Assembly (NCBI GenBank): GCA_024256265.1
Contig: JACGUK010000021.1
Coordinates: forward strand, 1-21,360
Direction: 5' to 3'
Length of the DNA stretch: 21,360 nucleotides
Source of the DNA: an archaeon
Lineage (GTDB): Archaea; Thermoproteota; Nitrososphaeria; Nitrososphaerales; JACAEJ01
Part shown: positions 20,989-21,360 of the stretch, piece by piece
Position numbering within the stretch: position 1 is the stretch's first letter
Layout of the letters: every line of letters starts with the position of its first letter
Made by a program: the position numbers and the translations under genes
The notes under the pieces: generated by a model
What the model saw: the letters and a program-made list of their open reading frames with translations, nothing else
What the model was told of the DNA's origin: nothing
Databases searched by the model: none

Positions 20989-21360
20989 TACGTCTCTTAG
21001 TTAAGCTCAGAAATACATCCTCTAAGCTGGGCTCACTCACAGTAACGTTTACTACCTTTCCACTATACCTTGTAATCATCTCAAGTAATTCAGAGAGGGC
21101 ACTTTCCTCATCTTCAACTATTGCTTGTAAAATAATGGACTGCCCATCATCTATTTCTTTTATAGTCCATTTCACATCATTTGAGAGGTTCTTATTAATC
21201 TCTCTTAGAGAAAGGTTACGGGCTATCACCTTTATGTTTCTTTTCTCTAAAAGCTTAGCCTTCAGTTCATTCGGCGATCCTGTGACAATTATCTTCCCTT
21301 GATCAATTATAGAGACAGTATGGCATAGCTCATCTGCCTCGAACATGTTTTGAGTTGCTA
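20969..21360 (-). CDS. ABC-2-type transporter ATPase, C-terminal part (runs off the right edge)
   Basis: 130 residues are visible and the gene continues past the window edge. It begins ATQNMFEADELCHTVSIIDQG, the H-loop region and following helix of ABC ATPases, then GKIIVTGSPNELKAKL, the typical end of the nucleotide-binding core. A C-terminal domain of the DrrA/ABC-2 exporter type follows (about residues 50-130, VSEPSLEDVFLSLT). The usual H-loop His is replaced by Gln (TQN). The Walker and signature motifs lie outside the window, so activity cannot be judged. It would power export of a lipid, drug or peptide with a membrane partner not in view. Confidence 0.88.
   Translation of the reverse strand, partial: ATQNMFEADELCHTVSIIDQGKIIVTGSPNELKAKLLEKRNIKVIARNLSLREINKNLSNDVKWTIKEIDDGQSIILQAIVEDEESALSELLEMITRYSGKVVNVTVSEPSLEDVFLSLTKRRINNESS

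Noticed and set aside
1..21360. CRISPR array, tRNA, rRNA or integrase
   Set aside because: I scanned for regular spacers, cloverleaf arms and tyrosine/serine recombinase motifs by eye and found none.

Overview
ORGANISM. The window looks archaeal, with about 38-40 percent GC. It has archaeal-style TATA boxes about 25-27 nt before several starts, some of them probably leaderless. Elsewhere it has dense Shine-Dalgarno-coupled gene chains that use ATG, GTG and TTG. It also carries several tiny zinc-ribbon and ribbon-helix-helix (RHH) proteins, a NosD-like secreted beta-helix protein and a fragment of an archaeal-type phosphopantetheine adenylyltransferase. No rRNA, tRNA, integrase or CRISPR array was seen. 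An uncultured TACK or Bathyarchaeia-like lineage would fit, but that is inference. Much of the window reads as accessory DNA.

LEFT MODULE (1-8053, all +). A tightly packed, mostly overlapping chain of about 17 genes. It encodes four very small single-span membrane proteins of 37-50 aa and larger membrane proteins. Two proteins have carbohydrate-binding-like folds: a membrane-anchored jelly-roll with a Thr-rich stalk and a concanavalin A-like lectin/glucanase fold. A small beta-rich protein resembles phage structural proteins. There are also two tandem paralogues of about 335 aa, a Cys-cluster protein and a coiled-coil protein. No terminase, packaging ATPase, integrase or known capsid protein is recognisable. 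My reading is an undescribed archaeal virus or virus-derived surface/virion module; the viral assignment is inference.

MIDDLE (8083-15737). A short divergent pair is followed by a DEDD 3'-5' exonuclease. Next comes a minus-strand accessory or defence region: a single-chain Type IIG-like restriction-modification enzyme (1142 aa), an unknown 118 aa partner, a membrane-anchored 287 aa protein, an RHH-zinc-ribbon regulator and several tiny genes. A plus-strand gene start at 9328 runs into the 3' end of the restriction-modification gene and may mark an insertion boundary.

CONVERGENT PAIR (15764-17357). Two tail-to-tail genes have different N-terminal parts but the same kind of C-terminal module, a short beta motif plus a helical bundle. 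They may form a two-component conflict or signalling system of unknown type.

RIGHT (17520-21360). Zinc-binding proteins, the secreted beta-helix protein, the decayed adenylyltransferase fragment and a two-gene operon follow. The operon encodes an RHH-like 42 aa protein and a coiled-coil protein, with an operator-like palindrome over its predicted transcription start. The window ends in the C-terminal part of an ABC-2-type transporter ATPase that continues past the right edge.
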